Assembly (NCBI RefSeq): GCF_000176515.1 | Contig: NZ_ADAQ01000009.1 | Span: forward strand, 186,001-250,000 | Reading direction: 5' to 3' | DNA: 64,000 nucleotides | DNA from: Grimontia hollisae CIP 101886 | GTDB taxonomy: Bacteria > Pseudomonadota > Gammaproteobacteria > Enterobacterales > Vibrionaceae | Shown: in pieces, positions 20,054-28,561 of the stretch | Layout of the letters: each line of letters opens with the position of its first letter | How positions within the stretch are numbered: the stretch's first letter is position 1 | The notes under the pieces: model-generated | Told to the model about the DNA's origin: nothing | Seen by the model: the letters and a program-made list of their open reading frames with translations, nothing else | Databases searched by the model: none | Program-made: the position numbers and the translations under genes

Positions 20054-20529
20054 TATTTGACGACCGTCAGTATCGGGCGGCCTTTGGGTCTCAGTTCCGT
20101 AACTGACTCATCGTCTGACCCCTGTTGTGGTGCATCCTGAGTATCCTGCTCTACTGCGTTCAGTTCTGGCTCAGCATCAAGATGTGCCAATTCTTCTTCG
20201 TAGGCAGGTTCAGGATCGAACATCGTACCTGCACCGTTTTCACGGGCATAAATCGCCATAACTGCATACAGTGGGACTGTCACCAGCATTGGCCTTCCGC
20301 CAAAGCGAGCATTAAAGCTCACTTTTTCGTTACCCAATTCGAGATTACCCACTGCACGCGGCGCAATATTCAGCACGATCTGACCCTCCTGAACATACTC
20401 AAAAGGTACGTTCACATAAGGCATTGTCGCATCCACCACCAGATGGGGTGTCAAATCGTTGTCCAGCAGCCAGTCATAAAACGCCCGTAATAGGTACGGG
20501 CGTCGGGGTGTAAGATTGATGTCGCCCAT
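20053..20529 (-). CDS. sspB: SspB: ClpXP adaptor for ssrA-tagged proteins
   Basis: Adaptor that captures ssrA-tagged, trans-translation products and delivers them to ClpXP. The N-terminal substrate-binding domain (RPYLLRAFYDWLLDN, VNVPFEYVQEGQIVLNIAP, FGGRPMLVTVP) is followed by an acidic linker (about residues 110-145). A C-terminal ClpX-binding tail follows (RPILTVVK), matching the known XB motif. Length 158 residues (E. coli 165). The ATG overlaps the sspA stop by one base (TAATG). Confidence 0.97.
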   Translation of the reverse strand: MGDINLTPRRPYLLRAFYDWLLDNDLTPHLVVDATMPYVNVPFEYVQEGQIVLNIAPRAVGNLELGNEKVSFNARFGGRPMLVTVPLYAVMAIYARENGAGTMFDPEPAYEEELAHLDAEPELNAVEQDTQDAPQQGSDDESVTELRPKGRPILTVVK

Positions 20530-21164
20530 TACTGCGCCAGACGCATCTCACGCTCAGCTTCGGTCAGGGAAGCCAAGAAAGAATCACGCTCAAAGACACG
20601 TGCCATATAGGTTTTCACTTCCTTTGCACCAGGACCACTGAGCTCAATACCCATGACAGGCAAACGCCACAGAAGCGGTGCCAGATAACAGTCAACCAAG
20701 CTAAACTCTTCGCTCATAAAGAATGGATACTCAGCAAATACCGGTGCCAGTGCCAGCAGTTCTTCACGCAGTTGACGACGAGCTTTGTCAGCTTCTTCCG
20801 CATTGCCTTTTTCAATTTTCTCAGCCAGTGAGTACCAATTACGTTCGATACGGTACATCATGAGACGACTATTACCACGCGCTACCGGATAAACAGGCAT
20901 TAGCGGTGGATGCGGGAAACGCTCATCCAGGTATTCCATGATGATATTTGCGTTGTACAACGCCAATTCACGGTCAACCAGAGTCGGTACCGAGTTATAC
21001 GGATTCAGATCAAGTAAATCCTCTGGCAGGTTATTTGGATCAACAAGCTCAATCTCGTATGTCACACCTTTCTCTGCCAGAACGATGCGAACCTGATGGC
21101 TATACATGTCTGATGCGTCTGAATACAACGTCATCACCGAGCGTTTATTGGCAGCAACAGCCAT
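20529..21164 (-). CDS. sspA: SspA: stringent starvation protein A
   Basis: GST-fold protein that binds RNA polymerase holoenzyme and modulates stationary-phase and stress transcription. The N-terminal thioredoxin-like part reads MTLYSDASDMYSHQVRIVLA, followed by the helical GST C-domain with the conserved LPVMGIELSGPGAKEVK. Length 211 residues (E. coli 212). A strong GGAGGGG ribosome-binding site precedes the ATG at 21164. It lies between petABC, with its own terminator, and sspB. Confidence 0.97.
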   Translation of the reverse strand: MAVAANKRSVMTLYSDASDMYSHQVRIVLAEKGVTYEIELVDPNNLPEDLLDLNPYNSVPTLVDRELALYNANIIMEYLDERFPHPPLMPVYPVARGNSRLMMYRIERNWYSLAEKIEKGNAEEADKARRQLREELLALAPVFAEYPFFMSEEFSLVDCYLAPLLWRLPVMGIELSGPGAKEVKTYMARVFERDSFLASLTEAEREMRLAQ

Positions 21165-21191
21165 TAACCCCTCCAGAATGTTTCATCTATA

Positions 21192-21222
21192 GAAAAAACA
21201 ATGGGAGCACCTGCTCCCATTG
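21192..21222 (-). terminator. Terminator after petABC
   Basis: A perfect 11-bp stem (CAATGGGAGCA / TGCTCCCATTG) with a two-base loop, followed on the minus strand by TTTTTTC. It ends the petABC transcript just before sspA. Readthrough into sspAB cannot be excluded. Confidence 0.9.
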
Positions 21223-21250
21223 TGGATCAGCAACTCACTAGATTAACCGA

Positions 21251-21988
21251 TCAGTGAACGTCACGCCAATACTCTTTCTTGAGCAAAATGGCAAGGATCA
21301 GGAAAATAATGATGAAGCCAATGACCCAATAACCCATTTGTTGACGCTCCAGCTTGTTTGGCTCACCGGAGTATTCCAGGAAGTTAACCAGGTCACGCAC
21401 GGCATCGTCATATTCTTCAGGGCTGAGCTCTCCGTTACCCAAAGACTCGATGCCAACAAATTCCTGCACCTGTTTGCCGTCAACCAACACTGTCTTGTAT
21501 TGTTTGACTGGCGTGCCTTGCAGCTCTTCCAATACATGGGGCATACCGACACTCGGAAACACGGTATTATTCACCCCAAACGGGCGAGACGGGTCTTCAT
21601 AAAACGAACGCAGATAAGTGTAAATCCAGTCCGTACCACGAACACGTGCCACTAACGTCAGGTCTGGTGCCGGTGCACCAAAAAACGTCGCTGCGTCTTC
21701 CGCCGTAATCGCATTTTGCACCAGATCGCCAATCTTCGCGTTGCTGTCGAAAACCAGATTCTCCATCATCAACTCTTTGGGTATATCCAGATCTTCTGCA
21801 ATACGCTCATAACGCTGATACTGCGTGGTATGGCACCCCAGACAATAGTTCATAAACAGCTTGGCACCGTTTTGGAGCGAGGCTTTATCAGACAAGTCAT
21901 TGTTCGCCGCATCTAAAGGCACGTTTGCACCTGCCGCCATCACTAGAGAAGGCAGCAGTGCGAACAGCATTACAATCCACTTCTTCAT
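21251..21988 (-). CDS. petC: Cytochrome c1 of the bc1 complex
   Basis: Membrane-anchored haem protein of ubiquinol-cytochrome c reductase; it passes electrons from the Rieske centre to soluble cytochrome c. It has an N-terminal signal peptide (cleavage after LVMAAG-type residues near 20), the haem-binding motif CLGCH at residues 49-53, and a C-terminal transmembrane anchor (YWVIGFIIIFLILAILL). Length 245 residues. The ATG overlaps the petB stop (ATGA), so the three pet genes are translationally coupled. Confidence 0.97.
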   Translation of the reverse strand: MKKWIVMLFALLPSLVMAAGANVPLDAANNDLSDKASLQNGAKLFMNYCLGCHTTQYQRYERIAEDLDIPKELMMENLVFDSNAKIGDLVQNAITAEDAATFFGAPAPDLTLVARVRGTDWIYTYLRSFYEDPSRPFGVNNTVFPSVGMPHVLEELQGTPVKQYKTVLVDGKQVQEFVGIESLGNGELSPEEYDDAVRDLVNFLEYSGEPNKLERQQMGYWVIGFIIIFLILAILLKKEYWRDVH

Positions 21989-23250
21989 TTGTAGTTCACC
22001 CTCTCCGGTAATGGTTTGGTTGCTTCACTTTTGCTGTAGAAGAACAGCGCGACGAAGAACATGAAATAACCAAAGCTGAATATCTGTGCCAACAGGGTAT
22101 AAGTTGGAGTTGCAGGGAGTGCACCCAGAATACCCAGCGCAATAAATGAAACCGTAAACTGCGCAATGTTCGCCAGGTGGATTTTGCTACGGTAGCGATA
22201 AGAGCGTACCTTACAGCGATCCAGCCATGGCAACAGGAACAGAACAGCGATGGAGAGGCCCATCAATACAACCCCCAACAGTTTGTCAGGCACCGCCCGC
22301 AAAATCGCATAGAACGGCGTGAAGTACCATACCGGTGCAATGTGTGCAGGTGTTTTGATCGGGTTTGCTGCTTCAAAGTTAGGTGGCTCAAGGAAATAGC
22401 CGCCCATCTCTGGGTTGAAGAAAATCACATAGGCAAACAGGATACCAAAGATACCCACACCAACGAGGTCTTTCACTGTGCCATAAGGATGGAATGGGAC
22501 AGAATCGATGATGTCGTACTTCTTAGTGTAATACTCATGAAACGGGAACTGGGTTTCGTAACCTTCACCTTTGGTGCCTTTTGGCAATTTGGTTTCGATA
22601 CCATCCGGGTTATTCGAACCCACCTCATGCAGTGCGAGGATATGAAGCACAACCAACAGCAAAATCACGATAGGCAATGCCACCACGTGAAGCGCGAAGA
22701 AGCGGTTCAGTGTTGCACCAGACAGTACGTAGTCACCACGGATCCAAAGCGTTAGATCGTCACCAATAACCGGAATCGCACCAAACAGGGAGATGATCAC
22801 CTGTGCACCCCAGTAAGACATCTGTCCCCAAGGCAACAGGTAGCCCATGAAAGCTTCTGCCATCAGAGCCAGGAAAATCAACATCCCGAACACCCAGAGC
22901 AATTCACGTGGTTTTTGGTAAGAGCCATAAATCAAGCCACGGAACATGTGCAGATACACCACCACAAAGAATGCAGAAGCACCGGTGGAGTGCATATAAC
23001 GCAGTAACCATCCGTATTCAACATCACGCATGATGTATTCAATTGACGCAAAAGCACCTTCCGCAGAAGGGTTATAGCTCATGGTCAACCAGATGCCGGT
23101 CAATAGCTGGTTTACCAGTACCAACATGGCCAGCGAGCCAAACAGGTACCAGAAATTAAAGTTTTTCGGCATCGGGTATTCAGACAAATGCTTTTTATAC
23201 GCATTCATCGAAGGAAGACGTTTCTCAAACCAGTTAAGTAAGTTTTCCAT
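21985..23250 (-). CDS. petB: Cytochrome b of the bc1 complex
   Basis: Polytopic di-haem subunit carrying both quinol sites. At 421 residues it is the fused full-length cytochrome b. The paired haem histidines fall in RYMHSTGASAFFVVVYLHMFR and RFFALHVVALPIVILLLVVLHILALHEVG. The quinol-oxidation PEWY-like segment here reads PVWYFTPFYAILRAVP, consistent with the PVWY variant found in many proteobacteria. The ATG overlaps the petA stop by one base. Confidence 0.97.
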   Translation of the reverse strand: MENLLNWFEKRLPSMNAYKKHLSEYPMPKNFNFWYLFGSLAMLVLVNQLLTGIWLTMSYNPSAEGAFASIEYIMRDVEYGWLLRYMHSTGASAFFVVVYLHMFRGLIYGSYQKPRELLWVFGMLIFLALMAEAFMGYLLPWGQMSYWGAQVIISLFGAIPVIGDDLTLWIRGDYVLSGATLNRFFALHVVALPIVILLLVVLHILALHEVGSNNPDGIETKLPKGTKGEGYETQFPFHEYYTKKYDIIDSVPFHPYGTVKDLVGVGIFGILFAYVIFFNPEMGGYFLEPPNFEAANPIKTPAHIAPVWYFTPFYAILRAVPDKLLGVVLMGLSIAVLFLLPWLDRCKVRSYRYRSKIHLANIAQFTVSFIALGILGALPATPTYTLLAQIFSFGYFMFFVALFFYSKSEATKPLPERVNYK

Positions 23251-23840
23251 TACGCTGTCCCCTCATCTGCACCAACCAAAATGCGGTGATCATTAAGGTA
23301 CGTATAAGGTGGAACAACCAGATTAAGTGGCGCTGGCACACTTTTGAAAACACGACCCGCCATGTCAAACTTGGAGCCATGGCACGGGCAGAAGAATCCG
23401 GCAGCAACCCCTTCAACCTGCTCGCTAAAGCTGTCCGGCAAATAGGTTGGTGAGCACCCCAGATGAGTACACAAACCAACAGCAACAAAAATTTCTGGTT
23501 TTACTGAACGATAAGTATTGCCGGCATACTCAGGCTGCTGGGGTTCAAGAGAGTCAGGGTCACGTAGCTGATCGCCAATCTCATTTAACGTTTCCAGCAT
23601 CTGTTTGCCACGGCGAACAACCCAGACCGGCTTGCCCTGCCAAATCACCCTGATTAACTGACCTTCTTCAATCTTACTAATATCGACTTCTACCGGGGCT
23701 CCGGCTGCTTTTGCTTTGGCGCTAGGGTTCCATGACTTGATAAAAGGTACAGCGACTGCTGCTGCACCCACACCACCAACCACTGCGGTTGATAGGGTCA
23801 GGAAACGGCGTCGGCCGGAATTCACTGGCGCATTGCTCAT
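23250..23840 (-). CDS. petA: Rieske iron-sulfur subunit of the bc1 complex
   Basis: Tat-exported, membrane-anchored [2Fe-2S] protein. The N-terminus carries the twin-arginine motif GRRRFLT (residues 9-15) followed by a hydrophobic helix. Cluster ligands are in CTHLGCSPTY (Cys124, His126) and CPCHGSKFD (Cys151, His154). The ATG at 23840 is preferred because GGGAG sits 9 bases upstream; the ATG two codons earlier is too close to it. Length 196 residues. First gene of petABC. Confidence 0.97.
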   Translation of the reverse strand: MSNAPVNSGRRRFLTLSTAVVGGVGAAAVAVPFIKSWNPSAKAKAAGAPVEVDISKIEEGQLIRVIWQGKPVWVVRRGKQMLETLNEIGDQLRDPDSLEPQQPEYAGNTYRSVKPEIFVAVGLCTHLGCSPTYLPDSFSEQVEGVAAGFFCPCHGSKFDMAGRVFKSVPAPLNLVVPPYTYLNDHRILVGADEGTA

Positions 23841-24164
23841 CCACATTCTCCCATGTGCTCCCGCATGGATTCTTATAACTGTCCTTATGCGTCCCTGGAG
23901 CGTACGGCTAACTCAAATTAAGAATTTTTCTGACGTAAAAATGGGCAGATTATCCAACAAAAGCCTATTAATACGCCGCCTAAATGATAAGGAAAACCCC
24001 ACTTTTTGACAAGATAAAGCTACCTTTTTGTAACAAATGTGAGGTATGCACCGTTTTTTTTAACTAACTGCCAAAAAAGAAAATTTACTAAAATGTTAAA
24101 ATAGGCAAACTGGGGAGAGGCGCACAGTATGTGCATTAACTCAAAGACTAACTCTTTGATAGGC
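23841..24164. other. petA-rpsI intergenic region
   Basis: About 320 bases without a gene between the petA start and the rpsI terminator. It must hold the petABC promoter, but no convincing -10/-35 pair was identified; TATAAG on the minus strand near 23873 is a weak candidate. The part around 24001-24110 is AT-rich. Open frames here have no recognisable product. Confidence 0.5.
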
Positions 24165-24194
24165 AAGAAAAAGCCTGGCATAAGCCAGGCTTTT
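24165..24194 (-). terminator. Terminator of rplM-rpsI
   Basis: A perfect 9-bp stem (AAGCCTGGC / GCCAGGCTT) with a four-base loop, followed on the minus strand by TTTTTCTT. It lies about 35 bases beyond the rpsI stop. Confidence 0.9.
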
Positions 24195-24227
24195 CGGACC
24201 ATAATTCCCGGCTCAGCCGGAAGCGTA

Positions 24228-24617
24228 TTAACGCTTAGAGAATTGTGGACGACGACGTGCTTTACGCAGACCAACTTTCTTACGTTCAACGCGACGTGCA
24301 TCACGAGTAACGAAACCAGCTGCGCGCAGTGTAGGACGCAGAGTTTCATCGTACTCCATCAGCGCACGGGTGATACCATGACGGATAGCACCTGCTTGAC
24401 CAGAAATACCACCACCAGAAACAGTGATGTACAGATCCAGCTTCTCAGTCATTTCCACCAGCTCAAGAGGTTGCATTACAACCATGCGAGCAGTTGGACG
24501 ACCGAAGTAGGTTTCCAGAGAACGCTTGTTGATTACGATGTTGCCGCTGCCCGGTTTGATGAATACACGAGCTGCAGAGCTCTTGCGACGACCAGTGCCG
24601 TAGTATTGTTCTGCCAT
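24228..24617 (-). CDS. rpsI: 30S ribosomal protein S9
   Basis: Small-subunit head protein whose C-terminal tail reaches the P-site tRNA. The sequence shows [40 protein letters not shown], and the basic C-terminus [12 protein letters not shown] ending in the conserved SKR. Length 129 residues (E. coli 130). It follows rplM with a 12-base gap in the universal rplM-rpsI pair. Confidence 0.99.
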   Translation of the reverse strand: MAEQYYGTGRRKSSAARVFIKPGSGNIVINKRSLETYFGRPTARMVVMQPLELVEMTEKLDLYITVSGGGISGQAGAIRHGITRALMEYDETLRPTLRAAGFVTRDARRVERKKVGLRKARRRPQFSKR

Positions 24618-24629
24618 TGTTAAATCCCC

Positions 24630-25058
24630 TTAGATGTCCAGTACTTGCGGTTGTTGTGCCGCGTGCTTGTGCTCAGCGCCCGCGTAAACTTTCAGTTTAC
24701 GGAACATTGCACGACCTAGAGGACCGCGTGGCAGCATACCTTTAACAGCAAGCTCGATAACCATTTCTGGTTTCTTAGCGATCAGTTTGTCGAAGCTGAT
24801 TGACTTGATGCCACCCATAAAACCAGTGTGGTGATAGTACATCTTGTCAGTTGTTTTCGCGCCTGTTACTTTCACTTTTTCCGCATTGATAACCACGATG
24901 TAGTCACCAGTGTCAACGTGTGGAGTGTACTCCGGCTTATGTTTACCACGCAGACGAGATGCGATTTCAGTTGCGATACGACCCAGAGTTTTACCTTCTG
25001 CGTCTACAATGTACCAGTCGCGTTTTACAGTTTCTGGTTTAGCAACGAATGTTTTCAT
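24630..25058 (-). CDS. rplM: 50S ribosomal protein L13
   Basis: Early-assembly large-subunit protein. The whole 142-residue length matches E. coli L13, with the typical [20 protein letters not shown] start, HTGFMGGIK, and [20 protein letters not shown]. It is preceded by a structured leader of about 125 bases and a strong TATAAT promoter. In E. coli L13 represses its own operon through the leader, so autoregulation is plausible here. Confidence 0.99.
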   Translation of the reverse strand: MKTFVAKPETVKRDWYIVDAEGKTLGRIATEIASRLRGKHKPEYTPHVDTGDYIVVINAEKVKVTGAKTTDKMYYHHTGFMGGIKSISFDKLIAKKPEMVIELAVKGMLPRGPLGRAMFRKLKVYAGAEHKHAAQQPQVLDI

Positions 25059-25184
25059 GCTAATAAATACCCGATAAATTTAGATTTCACTTAAGGAGCT
25101 CTCGCTCCCACTGTTAAGAGCCCATTCAACACCCCTTCGAGTGGTGGATCCCTCGGCCTTAGCCTTTCAACAGTAACGGTGGGT
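25059..25184 (-). promoter_or_regulatory. rplM leader RNA, candidate L13 autoregulatory structure
   Basis: Between the predicted start near 25184 and the rplM ATG, the minus strand can pair CCCAC and ACTGTT near the 5' end with AACAGTGGG about 75 bases later. The pairing encloses a GC-rich region containing CACTCGAAGGGGTG. L13-dependent repression acting on the rplM leader is known in E. coli. The pairing is read by eye; its match to the described gammaproteobacterial L13 leader was not tested. Confidence 0.5.
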
Positions 25185-25190
25185 CGCAGG

Positions 25191-25196
25191 ATTATA
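25191..25196 (-). promoter_or_regulatory. -10 box of rplM-rpsI
   Basis: A perfect TATAAT on the minus strand followed by the GC-rich discriminator CCTGCGACCC, typical of growth-rate and stringently controlled ribosomal promoters. The -35 hexamer is poor, but a T/A-rich stretch upstream may act as an UP-like element. Confidence 0.65.
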
Positions 25197-25291
25197 AGGA
25201 AGGGTGGAGAAAAAATCACCTTTTTTTCAAAAAAAGTCCTGAATTTTTCTCCAACTGGTTATTCATAATACTGTAAGGCGTACACAACGGG

Positions 25292-26395
25292 TTACGGCAG
25301 ATGCTCCAACGCCAGATAATCATGGCTTTGCATCTCTTTTAAGCGGGATATACAGCGCTTGAATTCGAAGTTAAGCCTACCGTCTGTATACAGTAAATTC
25401 AGGGCTACCTCAGCAGAAATGATGAGTTTTACGTGCCTTTCATAAAATTCATCCACCATAGCAATAAAACGGCGTGCAGCATCATCAGAAGAGGTCCCCA
25501 TTTGTGGCACATTTGCCAATAGCACGGTGTGATAAAGTCTGGCTATTTCTATGTAATCTGACTGACTGCGTGGGCTGTCACATAACGTGGCAAACTCAAA
25601 GTGCACTACGCCTTCCGACTCCCGCTCCGCAATCAATTTTCGGTGATTGATTTCAATCTCATGGGAAGAAAAGCAAGGTTCCGTTGCCAGTTTGTAAAAA
25701 TACTCCTTGAGGTTTTCCCCGGCTTTTTCATCAAGTGGGAAATGATAGATTTCTGCCTGTTCAAGGGTACGGAGACGGTAGTCTGTACCAGCGTCAACAT
25801 TGACCACCTCACAGTACCGGTTGATCAACGCAATCGCTGGTAGGAAACGGGCACGCTGGAGACCATTCCGGTATAGATCATCCGGCACAATATTAGACGT
25901 AGCGACCAGGCAGATCCCGCGGTCAAACAATGCCTCCATCAAGGTCCCAAGGATCATGGCGTCAGTAATGTCAGAAACGAAGAATTCATCAAAGCAAAGT
26001 ATGTGAGCTTCATCGGCTAGCTTATCAGCGATTTTTTGCAGCGGATCCTGCTGGCCGTCGAGCAATTTCAGCTCTTGGTGCACCCGGTGCATAAAGCGGT
26101 GAAAATGCATCCGCAGCTTCTTGTCAAAAGGCAGGCTCTCAAAGAATGTATCCACCAAATAGGTTTTGCCGCGACCAACGCCCCCCCAAAAATACAGTCC
26201 CTGTTCCGGCTCTTTCCGGTCTGCTTTCTTTTTAAACAGTGATTGCAAGAACCCTGGCTTTTCAGCTGGTGCATTCGCACGGGCAACAAGACGATGATAA
26301 AGGTTCTCGAGTTTCTCCACGGCGTTGCGCTGTGAAGCGTCTTCAAAAAAATCTGGTCTTAGTAAGTCTTTACGGTATTGCTCTAGTGGCGTCAT
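25292..26395 (-). CDS. zapE: ZapE: AFG1-family ATPase associated with division
   Basis: AAA-type P-loop ATPase of the AFG1/ZapE family, reported in E. coli to associate with the Z ring under stress. The Walker A motif GGVGRGKTYLVD begins at residue 71, and ILCFDEFFVSDITDAMILG supplies Walker B. The ATG at 26395 (MTPLEQYRKDLLRPDFF) is chosen because family members begin with this segment; the frame stays open 60 bases further upstream. Length 367 residues (E. coli 375). Divergent from zapG. Confidence 0.94.
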   Translation of the reverse strand: MTPLEQYRKDLLRPDFFEDASQRNAVEKLENLYHRLVARANAPAEKPGFLQSLFKKKADRKEPEQGLYFWGGVGRGKTYLVDTFFESLPFDKKLRMHFHRFMHRVHQELKLLDGQQDPLQKIADKLADEAHILCFDEFFVSDITDAMILGTLMEALFDRGICLVATSNIVPDDLYRNGLQRARFLPAIALINRYCEVVNVDAGTDYRLRTLEQAEIYHFPLDEKAGENLKEYFYKLATEPCFSSHEIEINHRKLIAERESEGVVHFEFATLCDSPRSQSDYIEIARLYHTVLLANVPQMGTSSDDAARRFIAMVDEFYERHVKLIISAEVALNLLYTDGRLNFEFKRCISRLKEMQSHDYLALEHLP

Positions 26396-26566
26396 CCTTG
26401 AACCTAACTTTACACTGGGGACATCGGTGGTCTTAAAATCAATAGTACCATGCACCTATCTTGCCATGTATAGTAAACTCAGGGTTTGCAGTTTTCTTTT
26501 CTCTGCCATTATCCAGGCAAAAAATTGCAATTCATCCAATCCGTTGGAATAGGTTAAGGAGCACTT

Positions 26567-26980
26567 ATGGCTTGGATTAACACACTGGTTTTTGTGGTCA
26601 TTGGTATTGTGATTGGTTTTATCATTGCCCGCCTGACCATGCGGGATAACCCGCAACAAAAAGATCTGAAAAAGGAGTTGGAAAAATCACGCTACGAGTT
26701 GGAGCAATACCGCCAGGAGCTGGTTGATCATTTTGCCAAGAGCGCAGACCTTCTCGATACGATTTCCAAAGACTACAGCAAACTGTACCAGCACATGGCT
26801 AACACCTCTGCAGAGCTGATGCCCAATCTGCCTGAGCAAGATAACCCGTTTGCCAAGCGCATCAGCAAACTGTCAGAAGTGACTGACGAACACTCCACCT
26901 CTCAGGAACCTCCCCGTGATTATTCCGAAGGTGCTTCTGGATTGCTGAAAGGCTACAAAGAGACCAGCAAAGCGAGTTAA
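26567..26980 (+). CDS. zapG: ZapG (YhcB, DUF1043): inner-membrane envelope/division protein
   Basis: Small bitopic inner-membrane protein involved in cell shape and envelope biogenesis in E. coli. An N-terminal transmembrane helix (TLVFVVIGIVIGFIIARL, residues about 5-22) is followed by a charged coiled-coil segment (KKELEKSRYELEQYRQELVDH) and a flexible C-terminus. Length 137 residues (E. coli 132). AGGAG lies 6 bases before the ATG. It is divergent from zapE and upstream of degQ, a conserved gammaproteobacterial layout. Confidence 0.93.
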   Translation: MAWINTLVFVVIGIVIGFIIARLTMRDNPQQKDLKKELEKSRYELEQYRQELVDHFAKSADLLDTISKDYSKLYQHMANTSAELMPNLPEQDNPFAKRISKLSEVTDEHSTSQEPPRDYSEGASGLLKGYKETSKAS

Positions 26981-27010
26981 GTCGATCGCAAATATTACAT
27001 AACGGGGCAT

Positions 27011-27039
27011 TGAACTTTTTGAAGCCATCCCCACTCTAG
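27011..27039 (+). promoter_or_regulatory. Candidate sigma-E promoter of degQ
   Basis: TGAACTTT (from 27011), then a 17-base spacer to TCTAG (27035-27039), resembles the sigma-E pattern (GAACTT, 16-17 bases, TCTGA-like). The predicted start would be 20-25 bases before the degQ ATG. Sigma-E control of DegP-type proteases is established in E. coli; this site is inferred from pattern and position only. Confidence 0.45.
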
Positions 27040-27067
27040 TAAAACGTACCTATTGAGGGGAGTGTAT

Positions 27068-28435
27068 ATGAAAAAGAAGTCCTTGCTTACGTTGAGTGCG
27101 TTGGCACTCGCCATCAGTACCACTATGACTGCTCTACCGGCAACGGCGGCGCTTCCGACTACCGTTGCCGGTGAGAGCCTGCCAAGCCTTGCACCAATGC
27201 TGGAAGCGGTCAGCCCGGCTGTTGTCAGCATTGCGGTTGAAGGTAGCCACACATCAAAGCAACGCATTCCTGAATCATTCCGCTTCTTCTTTGGCCCTGA
27301 CTTTCCATCTGAACAAGTCAGGGAACGTCCATTCCGGGGGTTGGGTTCGGGCGTCATTATTGATGCAGATAAAGGATATGTGATCACTAACCACCACGTG
27401 ATTGACGGCGCAAACAAAATCCGCGTTCAATTACATGATGGTCGCGAATATAACGCCGAGCTTATTGGCAGTGATGGCATGTCTGACGTGGCATTGCTCA
27501 AGCTTGAAAAAGCCGTAGACCTCACTGAAATAAAAATGGCAGATTCCGATGCACTCCGTGTCGGTGATTTTGCTATTGCTATCGGTAACCCGTTTGGCCT
27601 TGGCCAGACAGTGACATCTGGGATCATCTCTGCGCTGGGTCGCAGTGGTCTTAACCTCGAAAATTTCGAAAATTTCATCCAGACCGACGCCGCAATTAAT
27701 AGCGGCAATTCCGGCGGCGCACTGGTCAATCTCAACGGTGAACTGGTTGGGATCAACACCGCCATTCTAGGCCCAAATGGTGGCAACGTGGGTATCGGCT
27801 TTGCCATTCCGGTAAACATGGCCAAAAACTTGGTCGAACAAATCCTGGAGTTTGGTGAAGTGAAACGCGGCGTACTGGGTGTCCAGGGCGGCGAGCTGAC
27901 ATCAGAACTGGCAGAAGCCTTCGGTTATGAAACCAACCATGGTGCATTTGTCAGCCAAATCGTACCAGACTCTGCCGCTGATAAAGCCGGCATTGAAGCT
28001 GGTGATATCATCACTTCCGTTAACGGCAAAGAAATCCGCAGCTTCGGCGAACTTCGTGCCAAAATAGCCACTCTGGGAGCAGGTAAAGAAGTGAAGCTTG
28101 GCATTATCCGGGACGGAAAACGGAAAACGGTCACTGCCAAATTAGAAGAAGCTAATTTAGCAAAAACCAATGCGGAAACCTTGCACGAAGCATTGACCGG
28201 TGCTGAGCTTGAGAACTACTCACAAGGTAACATTGCTGGTGTGCGTGTTTCAGCGGTTGAAAAAGGGTCAATTGCAGAGCGTTACGGATTGAAGCAAGGT
28301 GACGTAATTGTTGGTTTTAACCGAACCAAAGTGAAAAACCTTGGCGATCTTCGTAAGCAACTTGAAGCAAAACCGTCTGTGCTGGCGTTGAACATTCTGC
28401 GTGGTGATTCTACCCTGTATCTGGTGATCCGCTAA
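27068..28435 (+). CDS. degQ: Periplasmic serine endoprotease, DegP/DegQ type
   Basis: HtrA-family periplasmic protease/chaperone that degrades misfolded envelope proteins. It has a signal peptide (about residues 1-28), a trypsin-like domain with catalytic His110 (TNHHV), Asp140 (SDVALL) and Ser215 (GNSGGAL), then two PDZ domains (about 255-345 and 365-455). The ATG at 27068 follows GAGGGGAG and gives 455 residues, the same as E. coli DegQ. The degQ-degS pairing favours DegQ, but Vibrios often call the equivalent gene degP. Confidence 0.95.
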   Translation: MKKKSLLTLSALALAISTTMTALPATAALPTTVAGESLPSLAPMLEAVSPAVVSIAVEGSHTSKQRIPESFRFFFGPDFPSEQVRERPFRGLGSGVIIDADKGYVITNHHVIDGANKIRVQLHDGREYNAELIGSDGMSDVALLKLEKAVDLTEIKMADSDALRVGDFAIAIGNPFGLGQTVTSGIISALGRSGLNLENFENFIQTDAAINSGNSGGALVNLNGELVGINTAILGPNGGNVGIGFAIPVNMAKNLVEQILEFGEVKRGVLGVQGGELTSELAEAFGYETNHGAFVSQIVPDSAADKAGIEAGDIITSVNGKEIRSFGELRAKIATLGAGKEVKLGIIRDGKRKTVTAKLEEANLAKTNAETLHEALTGAELENYSQGNIAGVRVSAVEKGSIAERYGLKQGDVIVGFNRTKVKNLGDLRKQLEAKPSVLALNILRGDSTLYLVIR

Positions 28436-28455
28436 TCCCCCCAGTCAAACATCAT

Positions 28456-28483
28456 GAGCCTGGCCCTGTCAGGCTCTTTTTAT
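28456..28483 (+). terminator. Terminator between degQ and degS
   Basis: A 7-bp stem (GAGCCTG / CAGGCTC) with a seven-base loop followed by TCTTTTTATT. It suggests that degS has at least partly separate transcription from degQ. Confidence 0.8.
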
Positions 28484-28561
28484 TGCCCGAAGCCAGCTAC
28501 TCTTACCCCATATTCAGTGGTATCCTCATGGTTTGATCTTTACATTTTTATGGGGAGTCGC

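Noticed and set aside
24020-24349. 109-residue open frame on the minus strand across the rpsI end
   Set aside because: Overlaps rpsI out of frame and crosses the rpsI terminator; no homology recognised.
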